This document shows, piece after piece, positions 1-8,447 of a stretch of 26,590 nucleotides of DNA. The stretch is from Bacteroidota bacterium (lineage in GTDB: Bacteria; Bacteroidota; Bacteroidia; Bacteroidales; Bacteroidaceae): the NCBI GenBank assembly GCA_023458215.1, contig JAEXAJ010000040.1, positions 1 to 26,590 on the forward strand. The letters are read 5' to 3'. Below the pieces are notes generated by a model that had not been told where the DNA came from, did not search any database, and was given only the letters and a program-made list of their open reading frames with translations. The translations under genes and the position numbers were made by a program. How positions within the stretch are numbered: position 1 is the first letter of the stretch; each line of letters begins with the position of its first letter.

Positions 1-47
1 GCGGCGTGAATAACACGTACTACCGATTTATACACAATTAAAATATC

Positions 48-1064
48 ATGCAGAGATTAATTAATGAAATTCTTGATCGTGCGAAAGCAGATCGCCAACG
101 CATTGTTCTTCCCGAAGGAACGGAAGAACGTACCTTAAAAGCTGCCAATCAAATCTTGACTGACGGAGTTGCTGACCTTATACTTTTGGGGAAACCCGAA
201 GAAATCCAAGCTTGTGCTAAAGAGTGGGGGTTGGGTAATATTGAGAAAGCGACTATTATTGATCCGGAAAACCATCCGAAACAAGAAGAATATGCACAAT
301 TGTTGTGCGAGCTACGTAAGAAGAAAGGTATGACTATCGAGGAAGCCCGCAGGTTGGTGCTCGATCCGCTTTATTTGGGTTGTTTGATTATCAAGAATGG
401 CGATGCTGACGGTCAGTTGGCAGGTGCCCGCAATACTACCGGCGATGTACTTCGTCCGGCTCTGCAAATCATTAAAACTGTTCCTGGGATAACTTGTGTT
501 TCCGGTGCCATGTTGCTTTTGACGCATGCGCCCGAATATGGTAAGAACGGTATTCTGGTAATGGGTGACGTTGCCGTGACTCCGGTGCCCGATGCTGCCC
601 AGCTTGCTCAGATTGCGGTTTGTACCGCACGTACGGCCAAAGCGGTGGTTGGCGTTGACCCTAAAGTAGCTATGCTTAGCTTCTCTACTAAAGGTTCTGC
701 CAAGCACGAAGTAGTAGACAAAGTGGTTGAGGCTCTGAAAATAGCTAAAGAAATGGCTCCTGATATTGCTATCGACGGCGAATTGCAGGCTGACGCAGCT
801 TTGGTTCCCGAAGTGGGTGCAAGCAAAGCTCCGGGTTCGGCTATTGCGGGTGCGGCAAACGTACTGATCGTTCCGAGTCTTGAGGTAGGTAATATATCTT
901 ATAAGTTAGTACAACGTTTGGGACACGCCGATGCCGTTGGCCCTATCTTGCAAGGTATTGCCCGTCCGGTAAACGACCTCTCACGCGGTTGTTCTATCGA
1001 AGATATTTATCGCATGATTGCCATTACCGCTAATCAGGCCATTGCAGCTAAGAAGAATAAATAA
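48..1064 (+). CDS. pta: Phosphate acetyltransferase
   Basis: Cytoplasmic enzyme interconverting acetyl-CoA plus phosphate and acetyl phosphate plus CoA. With the acetate kinase just downstream it forms the fermentative acetate/ATP branch. The 338-residue length matches the short, single-domain PTA_PTB family without the N-terminal DRTGG/AAA part of E. coli Pta. Recognisable stretches are LPEGTEERTLKAA near residue 21, the GQLAGARNTTGDVLRPALQ segment near 122, and the C-terminal nucleotide-site pattern with SFSTKGSAKH near 213 and SKAPGSAIAGAANVLIVPSLE near 260. The ATG at 48 begins the conserved N-terminus. Only 21 bases separate its stop from ackA, so the two are probably one operon. Its promoter lies outside or at the very edge of the window. 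Confidence 0.96.
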   Translation: MQRLINEILDRAKADRQRIVLPEGTEERTLKAANQILTDGVADLILLGKPEEIQACAKEWGLGNIEKATIIDPENHPKQEEYAQLLCELRKKKGMTIEEARRLVLDPLYLGCLIIKNGDADGQLAGARNTTGDVLRPALQIIKTVPGITCVSGAMLLLTHAPEYGKNGILVMGDVAVTPVPDAAQLAQIAVCTARTAKAVVGVDPKVAMLSFSTKGSAKHEVVDKVVEALKIAKEMAPDIAIDGELQADAALVPEVGASKAPGSAIAGAANVLIVPSLEVGNISYKLVQRLGHADAVGPILQGIARPVNDLSRGCSIEDIYRMIAITANQAIAAKKNK

Positions 1065-1085
1065 CTTATAAATCTAAAATATAAT

Positions 1086-2282
1086 ATGAAAGTTTTAGTA
1101 TTGAATTGCGGTAGCTCTTCCATCAAATACAAATTGTTTGATATGGACCGGAAAGAAGTCATTGCTCAAGGTGGCATCGAAAAAATAGGTCTGGAAGGCT
1201 CGTTCCTGAAATTTACTCTGCCTAATGGTGAAAAGAAAGTCTTGGAAAAAGATATCCCGGAACATACGGTAGGTGTAGAATTCATTTTAGATACATTGGT
1301 GAACCCCGAATATGGCGCTATCAAATCACTGGAAGAGATTAATGCAGTGGGTCACCGTATGGTACATGGCGGAGAGAAGTTTAGTAAATCAGTGTTGCTG
1401 ACACAAGAAGTATTGGATGCATTTGTGGCTTGCAACGATTTGGCACCGCTTCATAACCCTGCCAACCTGAAAGGTGTGAATGCAATTTCGGCTATTTTGC
1501 CTAATGTACCGCAAGTCGGTGTATTCGATACGGCATTCCATCAAACAATGCCCGAATATGCTTATCTATATGCTGTACCTTTCGAACTGTATAAGAAATA
1601 TGGTATCCGCCGTTATGGTTTCCACGGAACTTCCCACCGTTACGTTTCACAACGAGTATGTGAGTTCTTGGGCATTAAGCCGGAAGGTTCGAAAATCATT
1701 ACTTGCCATATTGGTAATGGTGCCTCTATTGCTGCCGTGAAAGATGGCAAATGCGTGGATACATCTATGGGACTCACTCCGTTGGAAGGTTTGATGATGG
1801 GTACTCGTTGTGGTGACATTGATGCAGGCGCAGTAACCTTTATCATGGATAAGGAAGGTCTCGATACTGCGGGGGTTTCTGATTTGCTGAACAAGAAATC
1901 GGGTGTGGCAGGTCTGAGAAATGGTGCCAGCGACATGCGCGACCTTGAAGCTGCTGTTGCCGCCGGAGATAAGGAAGCTATCATGGTTGACAAGATGTAC
2001 AACTACCGCATTAAGAAATATATCGGGGCTTATGCTGCCGCTATGGGAGGTGTTGATGTGATCGTATTTACAGGTGGTGTAGGCGAAAATCAATTTACTT
2101 GTCGTGCCGCTGTTTGCGAAGGGCTTGAGTTCCTTGGTGTGAAAATGGATTTTGAAAAGAATAAAGTAAAGGGACAGGAGCTTGTTGTTTCTACTCCCGA
2201 TTCCAAAGTAAAAGTAGTGGTAGTTCCTACTGACGAAGAACTGATGATTGCTTCGGATACTATGGCTATCTTAGAGAATTAA
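1086..2282 (+). CDS. ackA: Acetate kinase
   Basis: Converts acetyl phosphate plus ADP to acetate plus ATP, the substrate-level phosphorylation step after Pta. The 398 residues are full length for the family. Visible signatures are the N-terminal LNCGSSSIKY phosphate motif, GHRMVHGGEKF near residue 90, the FDTAFHQTMP loop near 147, RRYGFHGTSHRYV near 175 (catalytic His), HIGNGASI near 206, and FTGGVGENQ near 328. ASKHA-fold enzyme, cytoplasmic. It follows pta directly and is closed by a strong hairpin terminator at 2321, so pta-ackA appears to be a two-gene unit. Confidence 0.97.
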   Translation: MKVLVLNCGSSSIKYKLFDMDRKEVIAQGGIEKIGLEGSFLKFTLPNGEKKVLEKDIPEHTVGVEFILDTLVNPEYGAIKSLEEINAVGHRMVHGGEKFSKSVLLTQEVLDAFVACNDLAPLHNPANLKGVNAISAILPNVPQVGVFDTAFHQTMPEYAYLYAVPFELYKKYGIRRYGFHGTSHRYVSQRVCEFLGIKPEGSKIITCHIGNGASIAAVKDGKCVDTSMGLTPLEGLMMGTRCGDIDAGAVTFIMDKEGLDTAGVSDLLNKKSGVAGLRNGASDMRDLEAAVAAGDKEAIMVDKMYNYRIKKYIGAYAAAMGGVDVIVFTGGVGENQFTCRAAVCEGLEFLGVKMDFEKNKVKGQELVVSTPDSKVKVVVVPTDEELMIASDTMAILEN

Positions 2283-2320
2283 TAATCTGATATTGAATCT
2301 TTAGCTGATTATAGTGAAGG

Positions 2321-2359
2321 AGCCGGAGGCAGTAAAACTGTACTCCGGCTTTTCTTTTT
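2321..2359 (+). terminator. Rho-independent terminator after ackA
   Basis: AGCCGGAG at 2321-2328 pairs with CTCCGGCT at 2343-2350; the 14-nt loop contains a further CAGT/ACTG pairing. A T-rich run (TTTTCTTTTT) follows immediately. Classic intrinsic terminator for pta-ackA. Confidence 0.9.
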
Positions 2360-2394
2360 AATAGAATCTTCATCTCATAGTGATTAAAAATCCC

Positions 2395-2402
2395 TATCTT
2401 TG
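2395..2402 (+). promoter_or_regulatory. Bacteroides-type -7 box for the alkaline phosphatase
   Basis: TATCTTTG fits the Bacteroidota sigma-ABfr -7 consensus TAnnTTTG and lies 45 bases before the ATG at 2448, just after the ackA terminator. No clear -33 TTTG is seen at the expected spacing, so the call rests on the -7 match and the position. Confidence 0.6.
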
Positions 2403-2447
2403 TTACTCTTTAAAACACTAATAACTTTTTAAGAAATAGATAAGCTT

Positions 2448-3848
2448 ATGAAACGATTAATGTATGTGTTGCTCTTTGTGCTGTTAACAGGTGCAGTGTA
2501 TGCTCAGCAGGCAAAGTATGTGTTCTATTTCATCGGTGATGGAATGGGAGTAAATCAGGTGAATGGTACGGAAATGTATCTGGCGGAGCAAGAAGGACGA
2601 ATTGGCGTGAAACCTTTATTGTTCACTACATTCCCGGTTGCCAGCATGGCGACTACTTTCTCTGCTACCAATTCTGTAACAGACTCATCGGCTGCAGGAA
2701 CTGCCCTAGCTACAGGTGCCAAGACTTATAATGGCGCTATCGGCATGGATGATAACAAGAACGTTCTTCAAACCGTAGCCGAGAAAGCAAAGAAAGCGGG
2801 AAAGAAAGTAGGTGTAACTACCAGCGTGAGTGTAGACCATGCTACTCCGGCAGCTTTCTACGCCCATCAACCTAACCGTAACATGTATTATGAAATTGCT
2901 CTTGATCTGCCGAAAGCTGATTTTGACTTCTATGCAGGTGGTGGTTTCCTGAAACCTACTACGACGGCTGATAAAAAAGAAGCTCCAAGCATCTTCCCCA
3001 TATTCGAAGAAGCAGGATATACTATTGCCAGGGGTATTGATGAATATAAAACAAAAGCAGGTAGTGCCAACAAAATGGTGCTGATTCAAAAAGAGAGTGC
3101 CGATCCTTCTTGTTTGCCGTATGCTATCGACCGTCAGGAAGGTGATTTGACTTTAGCCGAAATTACAGAAAGCGCTATCTCTTTCTTGACTAAAGGGAGC
3201 AATAAAGGCTTTTTCCTGATGGTAGAAGGTGGAAAGATTGACTGGGCTTGTCATGGCAACGACCCTGCCACTGCTTTTGAAGAAGTAGTAGATATGGATA
3301 ATGCCGTTAAAGTGGCCTATGAATTCTATAAAAAACATCCCAAAGAAACATTGATCGTTGTAACAGCCGATCACGAAACCGGTGGTTTAGGACTTGGTAC
3401 TGCCAAGTATGAATTGTTCTTGAAGTCTTTGACAAATCAAAAACAGTCGCAAGACCTTCTTTCCAAAGCGATAACTGACATGCGTAAAGCGAAAGACAAC
3501 AAAGTATCATGGGAAGATGTGAAAACCTTGCTTGCAGACAAGATGGGATTCTGGAAAGTGTTGCCATTGACTTGGGAGCAAGAAAAAATGTTGCGTGACG
3601 AATATGAAGAGTCATTCGTGAAGAATCATACAGTTTTCGAAGAAAATCTTTATGCCAAGACAGAACCGATGGCTGCTACAGCTAGAAAGGTTATGAGCCA
3701 GATTGCAATGGTAGGCTGGACAAGTGGCAATCATACTGCCGGCTATGTACCTGTATTTGCTGTGGGAGCTGGTTCTCAGTTGTTTATGGGCAAGATGGAT
3801 AATACTGAGATTCCAAAGCGCATAGCTAAGGCTGCCGGATATAAATAA
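2448..3848 (+). CDS. Secreted alkaline phosphatase (PhoA superfamily)
   Basis: Phosphomonoesterase of the alkaline phosphatase/sulfatase fold, probably periplasmic. The N-terminus (residues 1-19, ending AVYA before QQ) is a signal peptide. Metal-site motifs appear in family order: IGDGMG near 29-34, the nucleophile loop VTDSSAAGTALATG near 77-90, SVDHATPAAFYAH near 128, VEGGKIDWACHGND near 259, TADHETGG near 306 and SGNHTAGYVPV near 426. The 466-residue length is normal for bacterial enzymes. All expected Asp/His/Ser ligand motifs are present, so it is likely active. It has its own -7 box and a bidirectional terminator downstream, suggesting a single-gene unit. Substrate preference and any phosphate-starvation control are not evident. 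Confidence 0.92.
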   Translation: MKRLMYVLLFVLLTGAVYAQQAKYVFYFIGDGMGVNQVNGTEMYLAEQEGRIGVKPLLFTTFPVASMATTFSATNSVTDSSAAGTALATGAKTYNGAIGMDDNKNVLQTVAEKAKKAGKKVGVTTSVSVDHATPAAFYAHQPNRNMYYEIALDLPKADFDFYAGGGFLKPTTTADKKEAPSIFPIFEEAGYTIARGIDEYKTKAGSANKMVLIQKESADPSCLPYAIDRQEGDLTLAEITESAISFLTKGSNKGFFLMVEGGKIDWACHGNDPATAFEEVVDMDNAVKVAYEFYKKHPKETLIVVTADHETGGLGLGTAKYELFLKSLTNQKQSQDLLSKAITDMRKAKDNKVSWEDVKTLLADKMGFWKVLPLTWEQEKMLRDEYEESFVKNHTVFEENLYAKTEPMAATARKVMSQIAMVGWTSGNHTAGYVPVFAVGAGSQLFMGKMDNTEIPKRIAKAAGYK

Positions 3849-3878
3849 TCGGACCAGGAATATTCTCAAAAAAAGTAC

Positions 3879-3919
3879 GGAGCATAGCTGAGTTACCTTA
3901 GTTATGCTCCGTTTCTTTT
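3879..3919. terminator. Bidirectional terminator between convergent genes
   Basis: GGAGCATAGCT (3879-3889) pairs with AGTTATGCTCC (3900-3910) with one internal mismatch. T-rich sequence follows on the plus strand (GTTTCTTTT), and an A-run precedes it (CAAAAAAAG), which gives a U-tract on the minus strand. It sits between the convergent phosphatase and small acidic gene and can serve both. Confidence 0.85.
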
Positions 3920-3943
3920 CAGATTCCGCAAGTATGTTGTCTT

Positions 3944-4156
3944 TTATTCCAAATCCTTTTTGATTATCTCATCCATTTCCTTGATGCGTTTCTCCCGCTC
4001 TTCGTCGGACATCGGCTTTTCCTGGTCTTTATAACCAAGATGGGTATGCTCGGAAACATCCTCGCTCCACTCTTCAAATTCATCTTTTGCCGGGCGTCCT
4101 TTAGGGTCTATATTCTCCTCGGCAATTGAATTATGTCTGTAAATCATATCATCCAT
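3944..4156 (-). CDS. Small highly charged hypothetical protein
   Basis: A 70-residue protein rich in Asp, Glu and Lys with no signal peptide or membrane segment. The C-terminal half (MSDEEREKRIKEMDEIIKK) should form an amphipathic helix. I do not recognise a function. It is supported as a gene by an open frame filling the space between the YdjC-like gene and the bidirectional terminator, by strong non-random residue composition, and by having the same strand as its upstream neighbours. Translation could begin at Met1 or Met4. It could be the last gene of the minus-strand cluster. Confidence 0.7.
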   Translation of the reverse strand: MDDMIYRHNSIAEENIDPKGRPAKDEFEEWSEDVSEHTHLGYKDQEKPMSDEEREKRIKEMDEIIKKDLE

Positions 4157-4275
4157 AATTTTTCGTTTTAATGGTTTATGATACTACTACAAAATTGCGA
4201 GGAAAAAGTTCTGGCTATTTGCTCTTTTCGGAAGCATTTAATAAGAATAAACGCTTGCAAGCTATGTGCTGACGA

Positions 4276-5154
4276 TTATTTTCCCACCAGCTCTTTGATA
4301 GAAATCAGCTTGATACCTTTTTCTTCAATCACTTTCTTTACGCGAGGGCTTGTAAGCAAATCCGTCACTCCCTGGCGGTCGAAAGCTACATCTTCGTAAC
4401 CGATATGGAACACGTTTTTCATCTCGTCATTGTCCAATGCCGGATGGTCGAGGAAGAGGTAGCGTTTGCCGGGTTCCAGCTTATTCAAAGACTTGATGAA
4501 GCTTGCTTCTTTTTCTTCGGGCGTTCGCTTTGGACCGTCATAGCCGATGTAAGTGAATTGATAGTCTTTAGTGGAACTCATGCGGTCGATGGACGGCAGG
4601 TCATATTCTTTGGCAAGACGGAGCACCAGTTCATTGACTTCCTTGTTGAAACCGGTGGAAAGCATGTGTCCGGAAAGATGGCTAAGCTGGGGGAAACTCT
4701 TCAATGCCATTTCTATCTGTGCCCGGAATTCTTGTTCTATCTCTTTTATATCCCAATTTTGCTCCAGCATAGCTTGTCCCGGATAGGCGGGATTAGGGAA
4801 TATCATCGGATAGAAGTAACCATTCTCATCCGTCAGGCTGGGACAGTGTGTCAGTGGGCGCCATTTCACATTTTCCCATTCGCTGGTAAGAACCAAATGC
4901 AAGCCGACGTCCAATCCGGGATTCTCTTTCAGTAATTTCACTCCTTCCGGATACCATGCGGCCACAGGCATCACTTCTACGCTTCGGGCAATTCCCGAAC
5001 GATAGGTCTGGATGCAAGCTTCATTTACAGAATGGAAGGCACCCAAGTCGTCTATACGGATAACAAGGGTAGGCGCCGATTGCCCCCATGCCGGTAGCAC
5101 TCCTGCTGCGAGAAGAAGTCCGGCAAGCATGTTTTTCAGTTTTAGAAGATTCAT
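4276..5154 (-). CDS. YdjC/ChbG-like carbohydrate deacetylase, secreted
   Basis: Resembles the YdjC (ChbG) family of metal-dependent deacetylases that act on N-acetylated sugars such as chitooligosaccharides. After a signal peptide (about residues 1-24, ending AWGQ) come RIDDLGAFHSVNEA near 33 (paired Asp metal site), DVGLHLVLT near 82 (metal His), SHLSGHM near 158, and LDHPA in the C-terminal third. The 292-residue length is typical of the family. The signal peptide places it in the periplasm, unlike cytoplasmic E. coli ChbG. It begins 18 bases after lpxH ends and is probably cotranscribed with it. The actual sugar substrate cannot be told from the sequence. Confidence 0.85.
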   Translation of the reverse strand: MNLLKLKNMLAGLLLAAGVLPAWGQSAPTLVIRIDDLGAFHSVNEACIQTYRSGIARSVEVMPVAAWYPEGVKLLKENPGLDVGLHLVLTSEWENVKWRPLTHCPSLTDENGYFYPMIFPNPAYPGQAMLEQNWDIKEIEQEFRAQIEMALKSFPQLSHLSGHMLSTGFNKEVNELVLRLAKEYDLPSIDRMSSTKDYQFTYIGYDGPKRTPEEKEASFIKSLNKLEPGKRYLFLDHPALDNDEMKNVFHIGYEDVAFDRQGVTDLLTSPRVKKVIEEKGIKLISIKELVGK

Positions 5155-5172
5155 TTTGTGTATGATATTGGA

Positions 5173-5937
5173 TTAGAGTTTTGTTTCTCCTTCAATAAAT
5201 TCTTCCATAAACAAATTCTCTCCGTCGAACACGGCGTAAGAGAAAAAGTTGATCCAATCTCCCAAAATAAGCACGCGTGCGGTGGAACTAAGCATCAAAT
5301 CAAGTTCGATGTGGCGATGCCCGTAGATGAAAAAGTTGATATTGGGATGGCTTTTCAGGTAATCTTTGGTGTAGAGAACAAGGTGTTCGTTGTTCTCGCC
5401 CATATAGTCGGGTTCTTTTCCGTCAATTCGCTTCATGCGGCTGTGCTTAGCCCAGGTCAATCCCAGTTCCATGCTCCAACGGGGATGCAGGGCGGAGAAG
5501 AGCATTTGCAGGGTAGGACTATGAAACATGGAGCGCAGGAGCTTGAACTTTTTATCAGGATCTCCCAATCCGTCGCCGTGAGCAAGATAAAATTCTTTCC
5601 CGTAAATTTCAGTTGTCAGAGGCTCGCGATGGATAATGACTCCGCATTCTGTTGTCAGGTAATCACCGCACCAGATGTCATGGTTGCCTGTGAAGAAGTG
5701 TACTTCCACTCCCAAATCCGTCAATTCGGAGAGTTTTCCCAGGAATCGGGTGTAACCTTTGGGTACTACTGTGCGAAACTCATACCAGAAGTCAAACATG
5801 TCTCCCAGCAAATATACCGCAGCTGCCTTATCTTTGATACTATCCAAGAAATTGACTAATCTCCGTTCCTGAGTTCGTCCATGCTCAATGGCGCGTGAGC
5901 CCAAATGTGCATCTGAAAGGAAGTATATGTTCTTCAT
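5173..5937 (-). CDS. lpxH: UDP-2,3-diacylglucosamine diphosphatase (LpxH-like)
   Basis: Calcineurin-like metallophosphoesterase of the LpxH family, which hydrolyses UDP-2,3-diacylglucosamine to lipid X in lipid A synthesis at the inner face of the cytoplasmic membrane. Motifs are in canonical order: SDAHLG (Asp9, His11), LLGDMFDFW (Asp46, Asp49), TGNHDIW (Asn85-His86-Asp87), LAHGDGLG (His120, Asp122) and YGHRHIELD in the C-terminal third. The 254-residue length fits the family. It lies between the MIP18-like gene and the YdjC-like gene on the minus strand. A long inverted repeat separates it from the upstream gene, so its expression may be partly uncoupled. A broader phosphoesterase role is possible but less likely. 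Confidence 0.88.
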   Translation of the reverse strand: MKNIYFLSDAHLGSRAIEHGRTQERRLVNFLDSIKDKAAAVYLLGDMFDFWYEFRTVVPKGYTRFLGKLSELTDLGVEVHFFTGNHDIWCGDYLTTECGVIIHREPLTTEIYGKEFYLAHGDGLGDPDKKFKLLRSMFHSPTLQMLFSALHPRWSMELGLTWAKHSRMKRIDGKEPDYMGENNEHLVLYTKDYLKSHPNINFFIYGHRHIELDLMLSSTARVLILGDWINFFSYAVFDGENLFMEEFIEGETKL

Positions 5938-5952
5938 GAGATAAATGTTAGT

Positions 5953-6039
5953 TAGTTATTAGTTATTAGTGGTTAGTGATTTGTTGGTGTTGCTTTGCAG
6001 TAAATTAACAAATCACTAATAACTAATCACTAATAACTA
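5953..6039. repeat. 33-bp inverted repeat between MIP18-like gene and lpxH
   Basis: The arm at 5953-5985 pairs with 6007-6039 with about three mismatches in 33 bases across a 21-base loop. Both arms are made of short TAGTTATTAG / TAGTGATT units. It lies wholly in the intergenic space on the minus-strand transcript, where it would fold into a long hairpin that could stabilise or attenuate the mRNA. Confidence 0.8.
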
Positions 6040-6357
6040 TTATAAAAATCCTAATTCTAATTTTGCTTCTTCACTCATCATGTCCTTGTCCCATTCGGGC
6101 TCAAAGACTAAGTTGATGGTAGCCGAGGTCACTCCGTCTATAGATTCTATCTTTTGGCGGACATCTTCCATGATGAAGTCGGCTGCCGGGCAGTTGGGGG
6201 CAGTCAAGGTCATGTCGATAATGACGTCTTTGCTATCGGAAACATCTATTTTGTAGATCAAGCCCAAATCATAAATGTCAACCGGGATCTCCGGGTCATA
6301 TACGGTTTTGAGCATTGCGACAACTTTTTCTTCTATTTCAAACTTAGTCATATTCAT
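6040..6357 (-). CDS. MIP18/DUF59 family Fe-S cluster assembly factor
   Basis: A 105-residue cytoplasmic protein of the MIP18 (DUF59, SufT/PaaD-like) family, which helps mature iron-sulfur proteins. Diagnostic motifs are VYDPEIPVDIYDLGLIYKI near residue 19 and the reactive-cysteine segment MTLTAPNCPAADFI near 49, with the conserved Cys present. The C-terminus (EPEWDKDMMSEEAKLELGFL) matches the usual short SufT-like tail. A consensus promoter lies just upstream at 6380-6410. The protein is the first gene of the lpxH/YdjC direction, although an inverted repeat separates it from them. The translation start could be Met1 or Met3. Confidence 0.88.
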   Translation of the reverse strand: MNMTKFEIEEKVVAMLKTVYDPEIPVDIYDLGLIYKIDVSDSKDVIIDMTLTAPNCPAADFIMEDVRQKIESIDGVTSATINLVFEPEWDKDMMSEEAKLELGFL

Positions 6358-6379
6358 ACTTCTATTTGGTTTAGTTGGA

Positions 6380-6410
6380 CAAAGCTAAAGATTTTAATTG
6401 AAATATCAAA
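6380..6410 (-). promoter_or_regulatory. Consensus Bacteroides promoter for the MIP18-lpxH-ydjC direction
   Basis: On the minus strand TTTG (6407-6410) is followed after exactly 19 bases by TAGCTTTG (6380-6387). This is an exact match to the TTTG-N19-TAnnTTTG consensus of the Bacteroides primary sigma factor. The predicted start near 6374 leaves a short leader before the ATG at 6357. Confidence 0.85.
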
Positions 6411-6432
6411 AGAACGGTTCTGTTTCCTCGCA

Positions 6433-6472
6433 GGGTAACTCCATTTACACTTGGGGGGGTAACTCCATTTAC
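6433..6472. repeat. 16-bp direct repeat upstream of the MIP18 promoter
   Basis: GGGTAACTCCATTTAC occurs exactly twice, at 6433-6448 and 6457-6472, with starts 24 bases apart and a G-rich spacer. It lies just upstream of the -33 box at 6407-6410, where an activator could bind. No function is known to me. Confidence 0.8.
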
Positions 6473-6552
6473 CGTGACGCGTAAAGGTATGATAAATGCT
6501 AACTGTTGTAGATAAGAATATTATCTAAGTTCAGTATTTCCCGCTTCGATGT

Positions 6553-7239
6553 TTATAATATTCCTTCGTCACTGAAACTAAAGAATCTACCGTCTGTAAC
6601 AATAACGTGGTCGGTCAATCGTATGTTCATGGTTTGGGCGCCTTTCTGTACGAGTTGCGTCAAGCGCTGGTCATCGGTGCTGGGGCGTGGATTGCCCGAA
6701 GGATGGTTGTGGATCAAAGCTATTTGAGTGGCTCTTTGCAACAAGGCTTCCCGTAGGATGCTGCGTACATCGGCAGTGGTTTGGTCTATCCCGCCCCGGC
6801 TGATGCGTACTTTGTCGATGACACGGGCTGCCTGGTTCATCAGTAATACCCAAAATTCTTCTTGTGCGAGGTCGCAAAGTAACGGGTGGAACAGGTTATA
6901 GATATCTTTTGAACAACGAATTATGGTGCGCTCCGGACGTTCTTGCAAGTTGCGCCGTTTGCCCAGTTCGAGTGCTGCCATGATAGTGAGGCTCTTTGCG
7001 GGGCCGAAACCTTTGAAGCGGGAGAAGTCACGGATTTCCCATTTTCCCAACTGATTCAAGTCGTTGCCACTGCTGGCCAGTACACGTTGCATCAGTGATA
7101 CCGCACTTTCTTCCGTATTTCCCGAACCGATAAGAATGGCGAGCAGTTCGGCGTCGCTTAATGCTTCCGCGCCTTTCTGCATCATTTTCTCCCGCGGGCG
7201 GTCTTCTTCCGCCCACTGGTTGATATTTAGTTTATTCAT
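6553..7239 (-). CDS. radC: RadC-family JAB/MPN domain protein
   Basis: RadC family protein of 228 residues. An N-terminal helix-hairpin-helix-like part (FSRFKGFGPAKSLTIMAALELG) precedes the JAB1/MPN metalloprotease-like domain with the complete JAMM motif ALIHNHPSGNPRPSTDD (His177, His179, Asp189 counting from the chosen Met). The cellular role is poorly defined despite its name. I prefer the ATG at 7237-7239 (MNKLNINQWAEEDRPREK), the usual family N-terminus, over an in-frame ATG at 7272 that adds 11 non-conserved residues. It lies 78 bases behind the glycosyltransferase and may be cotranscribed with it. Confidence 0.9.
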   Translation of the reverse strand: MNKLNINQWAEEDRPREKMMQKGAEALSDAELLAILIGSGNTEESAVSLMQRVLASSGNDLNQLGKWEIRDFSRFKGFGPAKSLTIMAALELGKRRNLQERPERTIIRCSKDIYNLFHPLLCDLAQEEFWVLLMNQAARVIDKVRISRGGIDQTTADVRSILREALLQRATQIALIHNHPSGNPRPSTDDQRLTQLVQKGAQTMNIRLTDHVIVTDGRFFSFSDEGIL

Positions 7240-7317
7240 AATTGAATTTAATGAAGAATTTAGCTGCTCCATTCATATATGCCGCATGGTAATTCTTCAT
7301 TCTTCATTTTTAGTTCT

Positions 7318-8307
7318 TCATTTATAAAAGTTCTTTTTAAAAGCTTCGAACTCATCCTTGCCGAGCACGCAACGGTTCCACCAGGCACGCCAGAAACCGG
7401 TTCCGTAGCCGATGAGTTGTATGAAGGAGGCGGCAATGGAGTATAGACCGATGCATAGGCTCTTGTTTTGTATGGAAGAGTCGATGCATACTAATAATGC
7501 ATATAAGGCGATAGGGATTAAACTGTACAAGCAGAATGGTGCACCCAATAGAAGTATGGCGACTCCCAATGTAAAAACGGCGGGTAGTAAGTGTACGATT
7601 TTTAGTGACTCCGGATATTTCTTGTAAAGATTGATGCGTGCTATACCGGAGTTATGCACTTGCTTGAAAAACTTTTTGAGATCGGTCCGGCGTTTGTGAT
7701 AAACCCATGCCGCAGGAAATAACCGGCATTTGTATCCTTCTTTGAAGATGCGAATGCTGAAGTCGATGTCTTCTCCAAAGCGCATCCGTGAGAAGCCTCC
7801 CAACGTTTGATACACTTCTCTCCGCACTCCCATATTGAAACTACGAGGATAGAATTTATCCATCTTCTTTTTGCCTCCGCGGATGCCTCCGGTGGTGAAA
7901 AAAGAAGTCATGGAATAGTTGATGGCTTTCTGTATTTCGGTGAAGGATTCGTGTGCACGGTCGGGACCTCCGAAAGCATCGGACGGAGCGTTTTGCAATT
8001 CCTTTTCTACGGCGGCGAAGTATCCTTCCGGCAAGATGCAATCGGAGTCCAAGATAATCAAGTATTCACCCTTGCTTCGTTCTGCGCCGTAATTACGGGT
8101 TTGGCCGGGACCGGAATTAGGTTTGTCGTAGTAGTGTACATCCAGTTTGTCTTGATAGTTTTCTACCACGCTTTTGCAGGGAATAGAAGAACCGTCTTCC
8201 ACAACAATAACCTCAAAGTCGGTAAAGGTTTGATGTGTCAGGCTTTGCAGCAACTCGTCCACTTCGTCGGGACGGTTATATACGGGGATGATGACGGAGT
8301 ATCGCAT
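7318..8307 (-). CDS. Family 2 glycosyltransferase, membrane-associated
   Basis: GT-A fold glycosyltransferase (GT2). The N-terminus MRYSVIIPVYNRPDEV starts the nucleotide-binding domain; VEDGSS follows near 36, the DXD-type metal motif LDSDC is at residues 86-90, and the acceptor/base region GEDIDFSIRIF is near 178. The last third (about 235-305) has two or three hydrophobic segments, so the enzyme is probably anchored in the inner membrane with its catalytic domain in the cytoplasm. At 329 residues it resembles Bacteroides enzymes that transfer sugars to lipid-linked glycans. The donor and acceptor are unknown. It does not sit in an obvious polysaccharide cluster here. Confidence 0.87.
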   Translation of the reverse strand: MRYSVIIPVYNRPDEVDELLQSLTHQTFTDFEVIVVEDGSSIPCKSVVENYQDKLDVHYYDKPNSGPGQTRNYGAERSKGEYLIILDSDCILPEGYFAAVEKELQNAPSDAFGGPDRAHESFTEIQKAINYSMTSFFTTGGIRGGKKKMDKFYPRSFNMGVRREVYQTLGGFSRMRFGEDIDFSIRIFKEGYKCRLFPAAWVYHKRRTDLKKFFKQVHNSGIARINLYKKYPESLKIVHLLPAVFTLGVAILLLGAPFCLYSLIPIALYALLVCIDSSIQNKSLCIGLYSIAASFIQLIGYGTGFWRAWWNRCVLGKDEFEAFKKNFYK

Positions 8308-8361
8308 AATTATTCCAGTTACTTAATGGGGCTTCTCTATATCTGTTTTGAGTCAGCCCTG

Positions 8362-8369
8362 CAAAAGTA
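8362..8369 (-). promoter_or_regulatory. -7 box for the glycosyltransferase-radC direction
   Basis: CAAAAGTA on the plus strand reads TACTTTTG on the minus strand, fitting TAnnTTTG, 55 bases upstream of the ATG at 8307. No convincing -33 box is present. Confidence 0.5.
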
Positions 8370-8447
8370 CTCTTTATCTTTTAATAAAGTTGTGAATCAG
8401 TAGTTGAATTTGTTTCTTACTGAGCGGATATGAGCTAAATGTGATAA

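Noticed and set aside
5158..5859. Plus-strand frame (233 codons) over lpxH
   Set aside because: Antisense to an LpxH gene having all metal motifs; no recognisable domain.
6285..6298. GGATCTCCGGGTCA, similar to the palindromic repeat at 22540 and 26000
   Set aside because: Lies inside the conserved coding sequence of the MIP18-like gene (around its DPEIPVDIYDLG motif) and lacks the flanking part of the repeat.
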